64,000 nucleotides of DNA from Diplolepis rosae (Eukaryota > Arthropoda > Insecta > Hymenoptera > Diplolepididae), in NCBI GenBank assembly GCA_030998225.1, contig JAPYXD010000753.1, positions 2,356,001 through 2,420,000 on the forward strand. The letters are read 5' to 3'. Below the pieces are notes generated by a model that saw nothing but the letters and a program-made list of their open reading frames with translations, ran no database searches and was not told the DNA's origin. Positions 1 to 10,548 of the stretch are shown here, in pieces (within the stretch, counting starts at the first letter, position 1; each line of letters starts with the position of its first letter). The translations under genes and the position numbers were made by a program.

Positions 1-60
1 AAGAGTTGTTTAATATTCAAGAAAACAATGACATCTTGATTTTTTTGCAATAGAGTAAAG

Positions 61-860
61 CCATGTCAACTGCACCACAAAATTATCGATGAGAATCTAA
101 ATAACGGAAAAAATGATATATTTTAAAAGTATTTAGTGACACAAAAAAACAATTTAAATGATTCTGGAAAATTTCTTTTTGTTGTTAATTTTTTTTTAAA
201 TGAATATATGGGCGTTTTTTTTGCAAAATTCATAACTAAAATTTAGTTTATGATAATTGAGTGAAATCTTATTGTATACACTGAGAAAAAGATTTGATTG
301 AATCAAAGAAAATAATTTGTTTGAACGACTTTCTTTGATTTAAAGAAATGATTTGTTTAAATGAAATAAAATTTGTTTGATTCAAACAAAATATCTCTGA
401 ACCAAATAAATATTTGTTTGAATCAAATTAATTTTTCTTCAGAACAAAGAAATTAATGCATTGATATATGGTCAAAGATATAATTTGTTTGATTTAAAGC
501 AGAAATTTATTTGATTCGAACAAATATTTATTTGGTCCAAAGATATTTTGTTTGAATCAAACAAATTTTGTTTAATTTAAACAACTCATTTCTTTAAATC
601 AAAGAAAGTCGTTCAAACAAATTATTTTCTTTGATTCAATCAAATCTTTTTTCTCAGTGTATAGTTGATAAATATCTTACGTGTATTCATTTAACAAAAA
701 AAACTAACAACAAAGGGAATTTTCCGAAATCGTTCAAATTATTTTTTTGTGTCACTAAATACTTCAAGAATATATCATTTTTTTCGTTTTTTATATTTTC
801 ATCGAAAATTGTGTGGTACAGTTGACATGGCTTGACTCAATATCTATCTATATTGTTGAA
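61..860. repeat. Large palindromic composite around a MITE-1 copy
   Basis: The stretch from about 61 to 270 (beginning AGCCATGTCAACTG) is a diverged reverse complement of about 662 to 835 (ending CAGTTGACATGGCT). The MITE-1 palindrome at 279-659 sits in the middle, so the whole ~780 bp can fold on itself. The right arm recurs, reverse-complemented, at 15388-15581, again directly beside a MITE-1 copy, so arm plus MITE was probably copied as one unit. The open frame at 631-825 lies in this arm and shows no recognisable protein. Confidence 0.75.
279..659. mobile_element. MITE-1 copy (palindromic, TA-flanked)
   Basis: Begins CACTGAGAAAAAGATTTG and ends with the reverse complement, CAAATCTTTTTTCTCAGTG, with TA on both sides (277-278 and 660-661). 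The interior is an extended imperfect palindrome made of variants of TTTGATTCAAACAAA. It has no coding capacity. About 380 bp, TA target and long inverted repeats fit a non-autonomous DNA transposon; a Tc1/mariner-type mobiliser is an inference from the TA alone. Best intact sister copy: 15582-15963. Confidence 0.85.
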
Positions 861-1332
861 CATATTGTTGAACTAATTTCATTAAATTAAAAATCCCCCA
901 ATTTTCTTGTCCACAATCTACAAAATCAGACGTTTATAATATCAAATGTTAACTACAGTTGCAATTTGGTTTCATTATCGATTATTGCAGAATGCATTTG
1001 AATAAATCTCAATTATTGTTAATCCGAAATAAACATTGCAACTTCGTGCATAGAGTGCAATGCTACATCACTAATGTAATACACCGTTGTATTTCCAGCA
1101 GATTACTTCAAAATGTCGTCTGCGAGAGCTTTACTGCTGTGAGATGTACTGCGAAATTATAAATGCAGCAAACTGCAAATAAACGCCAGTGAATATGCTT
1201 TATAGTAATTATGCCAAACTACAAATGTAGACGCGAAGTACTAACAATAAATTCACATAACCGTTCAAAATCTTCACTAATCTAAATTACCAAATTAAAT
1301 AATAGCACTTATTGATAATTAAAATTTGAAAG
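861..1332. other. Unassigned AT-rich DNA
   Basis: No recognised gene or repeat. Short open frames (such as 959-1162) have no family motif, no supporting composition and no visible splice context. Confidence 0.5.
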
Positions 1333-1427
1333 TTATTTGTGCAATCGAAAGACCTGGGCTCGAATCCCAGCGCAGTCGAAAGCGTCATTTTTTCCACAGA
1401 AAGATTTTCAAATTCTTTAAAATATTA
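1333..1427 (+). mobile_element. 5'-truncated tRNA-derived SINE fragment
   Basis: Contains the T-arm/B-box part of a tRNA-like head (CTGGGCTCGAATCCCAG, a 5 bp stem with 7 nt loop) followed by the SINE tail with TTTTTTCCACAG and TTTTCAAATTCTTTAAAAT. The A-box half present at 1645-1720 is missing. Same family as 1645-1764, 4131-4244 and 12541-12634. Confidence 0.75.
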
Positions 1428-1644
1428 AATTTATTTGCATTATTTGCGATATAAGAGTTTGAAATTGTCTACGAGGACACCTGTCGACAACGTATCCTAT
1501 CTGACACGCGACTAGTGATCCTCCGATAATGTAGGCAGTGACAAAAATTTCAAACTCAACTAATTAATTTGAAATCATTTTACAGCCGCAAGGCTGAGCC
1601 ACTAGGCGATATAAGGAGATCTTCCTGTGGAGAAAGAGATGTCG

Positions 1645-1764
1645 GACGCCTGTGTAGCTCAGTGGTCAGAGCAGTCGACCGGCAATCGAAAGACCTGGGC
1701 TCGAATCCCAGCGCAGTCGAAAACGTCATTTTTTCCACAGAAAGATTTTCAAATTCTTTAAAAT
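1645..1764 (+). mobile_element. tRNA-derived SINE, longest copy in window
   Basis: The head folds like a tRNA: D-arm GCTCagtggtcaGAGC with box A-like TAGCTCAGTGG (1655-1665), and T-arm CTGGGctcgaatCCCAG with box B-like GGGCTCGAATCC. The anticodon arm is weak and there is no clean acceptor stem, so this is a SINE head and not a functional tRNA gene. It is followed by the unrelated tail shared with the other copies (TTTTTTCCACAGAAAG, TTTTCAAATTCTTT). Box A and B would drive RNA polymerase III transcription in an active copy. The open frame over it (1569-1778) is a by-product. Confidence 0.8.
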
Positions 1765-1849
1765 GTTATTTGTTATAATTTAAAGAACACTACTTCAACT
1801 TATTTAAAAAACGTTCATCAAAAGAAAATTGATAACCTTTGTGCAAACG

Positions 1850-2235
1850 GATAGGATTTTATTTTGAGCTATTCCGCCTATTTGGCGCCAATCCGAATCT
1901 GTTTCTGCGCCACTGCAAGCTGTTTTGAAACCAATCAGAGTCACAATTTGAATTAATTTGAATCCGTGAGTTCGCTTGGAATTTAATCCGAATGAATCCG
2001 CTGCATGTCTGTAATCCGTATAATTAATCCGAGGCACGATTTGTCCAAATTGGCGGGTCCACTGAAAATTCAATCCGAATGAATCCGTGGCTAATGCACG
2101 GTACCTTTTCAGTTCGTCTTAATTCGCTCGGCCTCTCCGAATTCAATCCAAATGAATCTAAGGCCACTGAGTTTGGATTGAATTCGGAATAGTTCGCATT
2201 GGAACAAAAACAAATTTTATAACTGGGTAGGACAC
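1850..2235. repeat. AATCCGAAT-rich dispersed repeat
   Basis: Contains many copies of AATCCGAAT/AATCCG and the inverse CGGATT within about 380 bp, ending in GGATTGAATTCGGAATAG. A related stretch with the same word in both orientations is at 29640-30000. It looks like a decayed element with iterated subterminal motifs. Two minus-strand open frames here (1804-2073, 2024-2290) are built from the repeat and have no protein family signature. Confidence 0.55.
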
Positions 2236-2713
2236 AACGAATATAATTTCTCCAATACGAAACTTTCACTAGAGAATATTGTAAGAACACAAAAGTTTTC
2301 CGTAGCAGCAGTAAACAGAATCTCCTCTTTTTTCCTCAGTCAACAAGAGCGATGTTTTAATTTATGAGCATTGGAATAAATGTGGATTCCAAAGAATTGC
2401 TTCTTTTGATTAATTAACTAAGATTTCTCTCCAAGAAATTGCATTATAATTAGATTTTATTAATTTGTTATGTAATGCTGTCTCACTCAGAGTAGAAGTA
2501 TCAGCTATTATGACCATCATTAGTAAAACTGGCAATTACGTTCGCCAATAGAAAAGCAAACATGATGTTCAAGTTTCTTACGACTTGTTAAAACTCGCTT
2601 CTTTATTTCAAACTGTAAACGGCCTATAAAAGTCGAATATATTTTTCTACCAAATTTTTGTACAACATAGATTATGACTACTTTCGAATTTTCAGATTTC
2701 TCACAAGTAAACC
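2236..2713. other. Unassigned DNA
   Basis: No recognised gene, RNA or repeat. A minus-strand open frame (2520-2774) runs into the adjacent MITE-4 and is not supported as a gene. Confidence 0.45.
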
Positions 2714-2715
2714 TA

Positions 2716-2935
2716 CTCTCTAAATCTGAATCAGTCAAATTTTCACTGATTGAATCAGTGATTTGCCTTTTCACTGATTCATCAGTGGAAAAATATTTTT
2801 CACTGTTAAATCAGTTAATTTTCACTGAAATAATCAGTGAAATTTGACTGATTTACAGTAACCTCTTTTTAGCTATTTGAATCAGTCAAATTTCACTGAT
2901 AATCAGTAGATGTTTACTGATTCAAATTTAGAGAG
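2716..2935. mobile_element. MITE-4 copy with iterated ATCAGT motifs
   Basis: Inverted ends CTCTCTAAATCTGAATCAGT and ACTGATTCAAATTTAGAGAG, flanked by TA (2714-2715, 2936-2937). The interior contains more than a dozen ATCAGT/ACTGAT words in both orientations at irregular spacing. Other copies: 13846-14252, 14574-15001, partial 51738-51930, end fragment near 53820-53882. Confidence 0.75.
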
Positions 2936-3509
2936 TACAGAAGTGTCACTCACCGATTCGGATGAAACTTTGCAAATTTGTAGAGTTCGGAATTACTTTT
3001 TATGAGTTTTCGATGTCGCTGAATTCAAATTCGAGGTCAAAATTATAAAATTCAAGATTGCGGATCAAAAGTGGCGCCCAAACTTGATTTGTGAAGGGTG
3101 GTTTTTACGTTTAAATTCAAAATGTTATATATGTCATATATCACTAATCCTTAACTATCTATTCCCACTTTTTATTTTTTTTCTGATTTTTGTTGTTTTT
3201 AATATATTTCTCTTTTTTATCGACTTTTGTGTCATTTTCAAAATATTTTTTTTTATTTTCAATCTCTCATTCGCTATATTGTATTTCAAGTATTTCAACT
3301 TTAAGATCCTTTAACTAATTCTAATTCAAACATAGAAACTACCCCTAAAATGCAAAGGGTTGTTTCCGCCCTTAAACTTGAACCTTCGCCGATAAAAAAA
3401 AAAATACGTGTCAATTATTTTTACGAACTCTATAAATTTTCTAAATTCCATTCGAATCGATGAGTGAGTTTCCATGGATAAAAAAATCGATAAAAGCAAA
3501 ATCTAGTTT
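2936..3509. other. Unassigned AT-rich DNA
   Basis: No recognised feature. The open frame 3084-3314 is a run of F/I/L codons from T-rich DNA and has no supporting signal of being a membrane protein gene. Confidence 0.45.
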
Positions 3510-4130
3510 TTTAACATTCTCATCATGGATGAGAAGGTATTGGTTTTATGTGAAAAATGACTTTCGAAATTTTCATCAAATATTTACGTTTTGAAACCCC
3601 CTGAGTCAGAAAAAACGTTTTTTACGAAAGTGTCTGTCTGTCTGTCTGTAGTAGGTCGTGTGCGGCATAACTCTCGATAGAATCATCAGATTGAATTGAG
3701 CTTTGGTACACTTTATCGGAGCCGAAAAATTAAGGACAAGTTCGTTAACCAGCCACATCCAATCAAAATTGAGGGATTGAGCACTATTTTTGTGTTTTTG
3801 AAAATAATTTTTTGAAAAAATCAAAAATTTCAATACTGGTTTTTGATAGTGCTCATAAATCTCTACAAATTATCTTGATAACATATTTTGATTAAATCAA
3901 AATTAAAAATGTTACAGCATATTAAAAATTTTAAAAAGTCAATATCAAAATTCCATTTTCCAGTTAAATTATACGAGATAAGAAAAAAAATCGATACAAT
4001 ATTATTTTCTACATAAAGACCTACAAATTTGAATTGTAACATTTTTTCATAAGATGCATATTTTTCTTTTTAATTAAAAAAAAACTATTGGAAATCCAAA
4101 ATTCAATTTTTTAACAAAAAAATGTGAAAT

Positions 4131-4244
4131 TAATTAGGTGAGTTTGAATCGACCGGCAATCGAAAGACCTGGGCTCGAATCCCAGCGCAGTCGAAAGCGT
4201 CTTTTTTTCCACAGAAATATTTTCAAATTCTTTAATATTTTAAT
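4131..4244 (+). mobile_element. SINE insertion with 9 bp target duplication
   Basis: A SINE of the 1645-1764 family, 5'-truncated so that only the distal tRNA part (CTGGGCTCGAATCCCAG) and tail remain. It is flanked by ATGTGAAAT at 4122-4130 and 4245-4253. The sister repeat at about 28545-28560 carries a single uninterrupted site (CGTATTTCACATATT on its plus strand), so the insertion and its duplication can be read directly. This fits LINE-assisted target-primed reverse transcription. Confidence 0.85.
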
Positions 4245-4885
4245 ATGTGAAATACGAAAAAAAACATAAAAATACAAAGTTGTTCGTTTCAAAAAGATCT
4301 ACAAATTTTGTCTCATACAGTTTCTAAAAAAGCATTTATTTTTCGTTTCAATTCCAAAAAATACGGTTAAAATTCAAGAATTCCATTTTTTAGACAAAAT
4401 ATATGAGATACATAAAAAACGTTTAGATGAAAAATTATTTGCCTAAATGAGGTCTACACATTCTTATTAAGAAATTTCTCGACAGGATGTATATTTTATT
4501 TTTTTGATTTTTAATATTGAAAAAATTCGATTTTTTTCACCAAAATATGTGAGATATGACATAAGCGTTGTTCGGCAAAATCGTTTCCTTAAATAAAGTC
4601 TACGATTGTTTTTTCTTTTTGAGATATTTGGAAGATGATAATTTGGAAGATGATAATTTGGGAGAAAATAAATAAATTATTTTAATCATGTAATTGATTA
4701 AAAAGTTACTGAAATGTATATAGAAAATCGAGCGCGAAGCATGAGTGTCATGATAAGAATGTGTTCCTTAAGGCCGATAGAGCCTTAAGTAAATTGAATT
4801 TCCTATTTCACTTAAACTGAAAAAGAAATTTAGTGAATTTGAGACAATGAGTAATTTACATTATCTTTAATATTATAAAATTGGT

Positions 4886-4995
4886 ATTACGGAGCGCGAA
4901 GCGCGACGATCAAATCGCGCGGCCTAGGCGCACTCAAACTTGCGAGCTGGGCGCGAAGCGCGCGATGATAATGTGCCCGCAAAGCGGGAAGAATT
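4886..4995. repeat. Cluster of GC-rich short palindromes
   Basis: Within AT-rich DNA, this block contains GCGCGAAGCGCG, ATCAAATCGCGCGGCC, GCGCGAAGCGCGCG and CCCGCAAAGCGGG in close succession. The equivalent block of copy 2 (27124-27226) has GCCCGCTACGCGGGC, GCGCGCTTCGCGCGC, GCGAGCGAAGCGAGC-type and GCGCTTCGCGC hairpins. Each is a short stem with a 2-3 nt loop. The minus-strand open frame 4887-5087 is a consequence of the repeats. Confidence 0.7.
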
Positions 4996-5000
4996 TTTCT

Positions 5001-6335
5001 CCTTAGTAAAGGACGAAATTCAACTTTTTGTATTTTTCCTGCAAGAGTTCTTGGCGTTGAATCAAAAGCGCGAGCGTGCTGGGCCATCCTAATCGATATT
5101 TACAATGAAGGGCAGGCAACGTATGGAAGACCATAATACTTTGGTAATAAGAGTAATCAACGAACTCAGTTCATAGACAGAACATAGACATCGCGTTCCT
5201 TATCGGTGATCGTTCGAGCAATCCTCTCTGCGTATGTATGTGTATATTAATCGTACGTCCAATTAAAACTTTGCCATTTCAGAGAACAGAACTGAGCACG
5301 GATTAAAGAGCTCATAGGTAATAAAACTCATAAGCTGTTATTAATCACGTTCCATTCTAGTCGCATATTCATTCTAAAAATCACCAAAAAGAGACATTTG
5401 ACAATCCCTGACAAAGCATCTCGAATTTTATCTTATTACATTTTTCAGTCAAACGCTTCATTCAGCAAGCTATGCTTTTTGTAACATGTGAAAGAAAAAC
5501 TTTAATTATATTCCTCTCGCATACTAGAGTGAACAAATAATGTTACAAATTTCCTTCCGAAATACCTTTGCGAGCAATTAAAATACTGTTAGTTAGATAA
5601 TTAGTAGTAAAAGGCGGATAGAATTCAAAACATGTAATTGTTTCAGACACATTAATTATAGCCAAACGGTCATCATAGCCCTTTTTCGAAACCCTTTGCG
5701 CAATCCTCCCCCTTTTCCGTCTAACCACCCATTCGTGATCCATTTCTACTTGCACTACTGTCAAGTACAGGATATATTTCACGCTTAATGCCATTTGAAG
5801 GACGTACGCCCTCTCCGAGAGTTGTGTCTCTTTTTCGTGACTTTAACATGCTTATGGAAATTGGAAGAAAATATACGTAAGAAGATGGTAGCTTCATATG
5901 TTTATACTCTACTATACCTTCAAATTTTTCTTGCAGCGAAAATTTCCTGCTAATAAGAAGGGAGACAGTTTTCTGTATAAGCTATGATTTCTAATTTCTC
6001 TGAGAAAATTTATGTTTTTTAACAATTATTTCATCTACTCTTTCGTGCTTCTTGATTATTCTGACTAGAAGGGTCAGGAAAATAATCGAGGAAATTATCG
6101 GGGGTATACACTTGGACGCCGATTTTTGATAACCCGGTACTGATGGGTCTGTCCGCTATGCTGTATTAACCCTCCGCCAATTCAAGAATTGCCTATTATT
6201 GTTAGACCTTCGCTGGATCTAAAATTTTGATTAACTATTTTTAATCTCTTTAATGTTGTCATTCTATATAATTAAAAATTCCAAGTCATGAATATTGAGG
6301 ACATGTACCACATCGTCTAAAAAACTACTGAGTTT
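5001..6335. other. Unassigned, less repetitive DNA
   Basis: No recognised repeat family. Base composition is more balanced near 5150-5300 and 5640-5830. A minus-strand open frame at 5543-5794 includes a basic patch (VVRRKRGRIAQR) but no family motif, no clear splice sites and no homologue that I recognise. This could be single-copy flanking or intronic DNA. Confidence 0.4.
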
Positions 6336-6338
6336 AGT

Positions 6339-6520
6339 TCAGTGAGAAAAAAAATTTGATTGAATGAAAGAAAGTAATTTATTTGAAAGGCTTTTTATTA
6401 CTCAAACAAAAGATTTATTTGAATTATATAACATTTGTTTAATTAAAACAAAATATCTTTGGGCTGAATAAATATTTATTTTTATCAAATGAATTTTTCT
6501 CTAAAATAAATAAAATGCCG
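6339..6520 (+). mobile_element. MITE-1, left half only
   Basis: Starts CAGTGAGAAAAAAAATTTG and follows MITE-1 through AAACAAAATATCTTTGG and CAAATGAATTTTTC. The right half is missing, replaced by unrelated DNA after about 6520. Confidence 0.65.
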
Positions 6521-6654
6521 AGTACAAGCGGTGTACATAGTAGCTCTTACAATTTCCATCCGATTGTTTTGAAATTTTTATGGGATGTTAATAAATATAT
6601 TCTTTATCAGGTGTCGTGACGGTTTCCAAAAATAACAAATATATTTTTAAGAAA

Positions 6655-7085
6655 GACATAAGTGGCCTTTTCGGTGTTGTATAGATGTTTATTGACAATT
6701 CGTCGACGTTTCGACCAAAGTTTTGGTCCTTATCAAGACTACAAAGGAGAAATTTTTACATTAGTTTATGTATGAAAAAAATGAAACAGATATAAGTATA
6801 AATTATCTGAGAATGATATAGATCTTGACAAATAAATTTAAAAGAAAAAAGAGAGAAAAACATACTGTGGACAAATATCTAAACATTATTTCCTCACATC
6901 AGATAAACTTGAAAGCAGTAGATACAATAGTACTTTTTGTATTAAATTTTTTTTTTGAATTCCATGTTAAGAGTAAAAATTTTTTAAATTCTTGTAAAAT
7001 TAATAAAATTGTCAGTAGCATAAAAATTGTCCTTGAGATATTCATTCAGTTTAAAAACATAAAATTGCTTGTCAATTCAATTTGA
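6655..7085 (-). mobile_element. Penelope-type terminal-repeat fragment
   Basis: Shares AGTGGCCTTTTCGGT, GTTTCGACCAAAG, TTGGTCCTTATCAAGACT and a downstream AAAAGAGAGAAAAACATAC block with 49555-50250. The core reads as a degenerate hammerhead motif on the minus strand (see 6704-6740). Such motifs sit in the terminal repeats of Penelope-like elements. No reverse transcriptase reading frame remains; the open frame 6825-7085 has no RT or nuclease motif. Confidence 0.6.
6704..6740 (-). ncRNA. Degenerate hammerhead-ribozyme-like motif
   Basis: Minus strand reads CTTGATAA, then GGACC aaaacttt GGTC, then GAAACGTCGAC. This matches the hammerhead layout (CUGAUGA core, stem II, GAAA, stem I/III strand), but the CUGAUGA box is altered, so cleavage is doubtful. 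Confidence 0.5.
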
Positions 7086-8190
7086 GGTTAAATGAGCAAT
7101 ATATTATACGATATTTATATTATAGGTCTCAATTTGCTAATATCTCAAAGAAAATTTTTGAGTTTTTCCGCAGCTTTTTTCGAATTTATAATTATTCCTC
7201 GCTAATTTAGATTGAATAATTTTAAAAAGTATTTACTGCAATACAGTCCTGATGAAAGTGACAAAAATTTCAAACTCAACTAATTAATTTCAAGAACATT
7301 AATATTTTTGATTAATAAATTTAAAAGAAGTCACATGACTTGTCTCAAGAAGTTCTTCATAATTTTTTAAATTACAGGAAGAAATGCACATCATTATTGA
7401 AATAAAGTTGTGAAAACCAATAATTCATTTGATAAATGTGATACATGCCCTTAAACTAAGGCGACACACATCACTTGATACAGGCCTCCTTTGTTTATGA
7501 TTTCCTGATTCACTAACCTTGTCCGATTAAAGATACACCATGCTTGAATAGTTTCATAATCGGCGTTCCAGTGTAAATAAAAATAACTTTTGATTAATGA
7601 CGGTTACTGTTTTGACTTTCTTATCAAATTTTTTCATTGATAATTAAAAAAGTAGGTTAAGCATGTGTAAATACAGATTTTATGATTTTTAAAAAGAATA
7701 TGCCCTCGTTTTATCAGGAAAATGTGGAGGCTTTTACTACGACCTTTTTCCATCTATTCTCAAATGATTCTAGCTTCATAAATCTTTCATTAGAGCTAAG
7801 TACACAACTTTATGAATAATTAATTATATTCTGATAACTTGTAATACAGCGGAAATAGGCGAAAAAACATTATGTAACAATAATTTTGATAAGATCAGGA
7901 AACTTGAGAAGTAGAGTCTTTACTCAAATTCAAATATAGAAAATTTGAAAAACACAAAATTTGAGTAAAATTCCCTATAATAATTGATATTCTTGACTGA
8001 AACTTTGAAACATGACAGAGGACATATTAACGAAAAGACGATAATAATGGAAAAGATGAATTTCTGTTCTACAGACAACAAATTTTTTCCAAGTGTTCAA
8101 AAACAATTGAACTCCACAAGTCCCTTCCTTAATATGTATTGTATTATGATCCAAAGTTCTAGTTCAAAATTTCATTATCATAGGAAAATT
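7086..8190. other. Unassigned AT-rich DNA with one shared 35 bp tag
   Basis: No gene recognised. 7257-7292 (GTGACAAAAATTTCAAAC, ACTCAACTAATTAATTT) is a near-exact match to 1540-1575 and 12600-12634, two places beside SINE sequence, so it is probably a SINE-associated fragment. The open frame 7984-8220 has no motif. Confidence 0.45.
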
Positions 8191-8997
8191 TTGTGGAGAA
8201 CTAAAATTCTTTTTGAATAACAATTATTCGAAAAATGCTTCTTTAATTCAAGAATAAGATTTTTTCCATATAGTTTTTTAATCCAAAGTAACCCAATCTT
8301 GAAAATAAATCTGAATTCAAATTACAAAAACTGGTTCAGTTTGGACAATCAAACATACCCATACTTATCCCAAAAAGAAAAAAAAACAACATAAGGACGA
8401 AGGAAAGATAAGAAGGCAACCTCCAAATCCCCTTCCGTTTCTTCCTTTGAACTTCATTATATTCCCGAAGGTTTTTTATAATTATTAATGAAGAATTTTA
8501 AGAAAATAAAATTTAAATTTAATGCCAAAAGATAAGAGTCTAAGTCTCTTCCATCAAAGGTATTCCCTCATTATAGAATCTTGGGACCATTTGTGCCACA
8601 AATTTTAAAGAATAAGAATCAAACGTAAAAATTGAAAAATAATTGTAGTTACCGACGTTATGTGATCCAATTGGTCCATGCACTGAGAAAAAAGATTTGA
8701 TTTAATAGAATAAAATAATTTGTTTGTAAGGCTTGTTTTGATTAAACAAAAGATTTATTTTATTATATATATTATATATATTATATTCTAATAGATATAT
8801 ATATTAATTATATGGGTTTAAACCAAATAAATTTTTTTTCAAAACAAAGAAATTAATGCATTGATATATGGTCGAAGATATAATTTGTTTGATTTAAGTC
8901 TACAATTCATTTAATTTGAACAAATTTTTAGTTGGTTCAAAGATATTTTGTTTGAATCAAACAAATTTTATTGAATCCAAATAAATCATTTCCTAAA

Positions 8998-10225
8998 GGC
9001 CATGGATCAACCGGATCACGTGACCAAATTCCTGTAAAAGTTCGTGCAAGATAACCTTTTTATTTTACAAAATATCTTCCTGAAAATTTGGAAAATACTA
9101 CAAAACACGACATAGAAACGTCTCTCATCTTCGTTTGAGAGAAAATTTTACAAAAAAATTTACAGTTAACTGTAATTGTCGAGAAGTTTTCAAATTTTTT
9201 CCAAAATTTTTACTAAAAATAAGTTAAGAGTCGTGCTTTATTGACTTTTGTTACGTTTTTCAAATTTTCAGAAAGATACTTTTTAAATTAAAAAAGTTCT
9301 CTTACATGAACAAAATAATGTCTGACATCTTCGTTTAAATGAAAATTTTGCAAAAAATTTACAGTTAAGGTGGTTCGTTCACGAAAATTAGACCTCAACC
9401 AAAAATAGATAATTTTGATTTCAAGAATAGCAATATTATTATTGAAGGGCTAATTTGTAAGAGAAAAGATTATTTTTCATGAAAAAAATTTGAAACACAA
9501 AAAAATAATTTTATTAATAAATTTTATTTTTGCCCAAACTTATTTTCCTATCGCTTCGAGCTAAATTCTTAAAAACGATGCGATTCTAATAAATCACGGT
9601 TCATTTTTTTAGGAAAAAGATTCTCTACAACATGAACCTTTCTTATTTTTGAAATTGAATTTATTATTATCGAATACAGCAATTTGTTTATAAAAATTTT
9701 GTTTAGAAAAATTGTTTTTTTTTATAATTTCAGCCATTAAAGAATTCATTTTCAAAAATAGAAAACGGTTATGTTGTAGAGAATCTTTTTCCTGAAAAAA
9801 TGATCCATTGTTTATTAGAATCATATCATTTTAAAAAATTTAGTATGAAGTGATAAAAAAAAGTGCGGGTAAAAATAAAATTTGTCAAATACATTATTTT
9901 TCTGTATTTCAAATTTTTTTCATGAAAAATAATCTTTTCTCTTTCAAATTAGCCCTTCCATAATAATATTGCTATTCTTGAAAGCAAAATTATTTATTTT
10001 TGCCGGAGGTCTAATTTTCGTAAACGAACTACCTTAACTGTACTTGTCGATAAGTTTTCGAATTTTTTTCCAAAATTTTTACTAAAAAGAAGTTAAGAGT
10101 CGTGCTTTATTGTCTTTTGTTACGTTTCCCAAATTTTCAAAAAGATACTTTGTAAATTAAAAAAGTTATCTCACATGAACGAATAAATGTATAATTTAGT
10201 CACGTGGTCCGATGGATTCATGGCC
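8998..10225. mobile_element. MITE-2 copy carrying a MITE-3 insertion
   Basis: Ends GGCCATGGATCAACCGGATC and GATGGATTCATGGCC, next to TAAA on the left (decayed TTAA, 8994-8997) and TTAA on the right (10226-10229). Long inverted repeats contain CACGTG near both ends. The centre is the 12 bp palindrome ACAGTTAACTGT, whose TTAA is the site where MITE-3 went in. Confidence 0.85.
9369..10033. mobile_element. MITE-3 copy with TTAA duplication
   Basis: Bounded by TTAA at 9365-9368 and 10034-10037; ends GGTGGTTCGTTCACG and CGTAAACGAACTACC. About 665 bp, palindromic, arms containing AAATTAGACCTCA and AGCAATATTATTATTGAAGG. Intact MITE-2 copies (near 9167 and 12197) show the empty site ACAGTTAACTGT, so the TTAA duplication is directly visible. 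The TTAA target points to piggyBac-type mobilisation; this is inference, because no transposase is present. The open frame 9609-9824 is not a gene. Confidence 0.9.
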
Positions 10226-10548
10226 TTAAATTAAAATAAATCCTTTAAACAAATAATTTTCTTTGATTTAATCAAATTTTTTTACTGAGTGATAATCGAT
10301 AAATTGTCCCAAATATTCAGCCAAAAATATTCATTATACGTACCAATTGAGGCTTCAATCAGTATTATGCCAAAAACAAAAAGAAAAATAACATAAGGAA
10401 GAAGGGAAGATAAGAAGGCAACGTCCAAATCCTCTTCCGTTTCTTTTTTTGAACTTCATTATATTGTCGAAGGTTTTTTATAATTACAAATAAACAAATT
10501 TAAGAAAATAAAATCTAAATTTAATTCCAAAAAATAAAAGTTTGCGAT

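Larger units (their letters stand above)
3510..5000 (-). repeat. Hairpin-cluster repeat, copy 1 (inverted to 27113-29172)
   Basis: Matches 27113-29172 in reverse complement along its whole length. Landmarks shared by both are CATCATGGATGAGAAGG near 3525, a GTCTGTCTGTCTGTCTGT microsatellite near 3632, a sequence with CGATAGAATCATC near 3674, CTTAAGGCcgatagaGCCTTAAG near 4770 and a GC-rich hairpin block at 4886-4995. After subtracting a SINE here (4131-4253 with one duplicated site) and MITE-3 in copy 2, both are about 1.37-1.39 kb. The open frame 3606-3833 here and 28847-29059 in copy 2 encode related peptides (both containing FSKNYFQKH and FDWMWLVNELVL). These peptides are not proof of coding, since the surrounding non-coding sequence is equally similar. 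Element class unknown. Confidence 0.85.
8681..10291. mobile_element. MITE-1 copy split by nested elements
   Basis: The left end CACTGAGAAAAAAGATTTG and right end CAAATTTTTTTACTGAGTG bracket MITE-2 (8998-10225), which itself contains MITE-3 (9369-10033). The outer MITE-1 sequence resumes at 10230 with TTAAAATAAATCC. Also contains a local AT microsatellite at 8762-8810. Confidence 0.8.
8190..10545 (-). repeat. Composite repeat, copy A (inverted to 21433-23290)
   Basis: The left flank (8190-8680) is the reverse complement of 22823-23290, including AAAACTGGTTCAG, GAAGGCAACCTCC and CGAAGGTTTTTTATAATTA. The right flank 10292-10367 is the reverse complement of the segment before the MITE-1 end at about 21585-21657 and at 17760-17830. 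Also 8362-8540 and 10370-10545 are direct repeats of each other. The interior is a MITE-1 copy carrying MITE-2, as in copy B, so an already nested structure was duplicated. MITE-3 is present only here. Confidence 0.8.

Noticed and set aside
1645..1720. Functional tRNA gene
   Set aside because: D-arm and T-arm are good, but no acceptor stem and a weak anticodon arm; the same head is followed by a shared SINE tail in other copies.
3084..3314. Hydrophobic 76-codon frame as a membrane protein
   Set aside because: T-rich DNA yields F/I/L/Y runs by chance; no upstream or downstream support.
4886..5090. GCGCGAAGCGCG words as bacterial DNA or contamination
   Set aside because: The block is embedded in a repeat present twice in inverted orientation in otherwise typical AT-rich sequence, so it belongs to the host genome.
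5543..5794. 83-codon minus-strand frame with a basic patch
   Set aside because: No motif, no splice or promoter support; left as part of an unassigned stretch.
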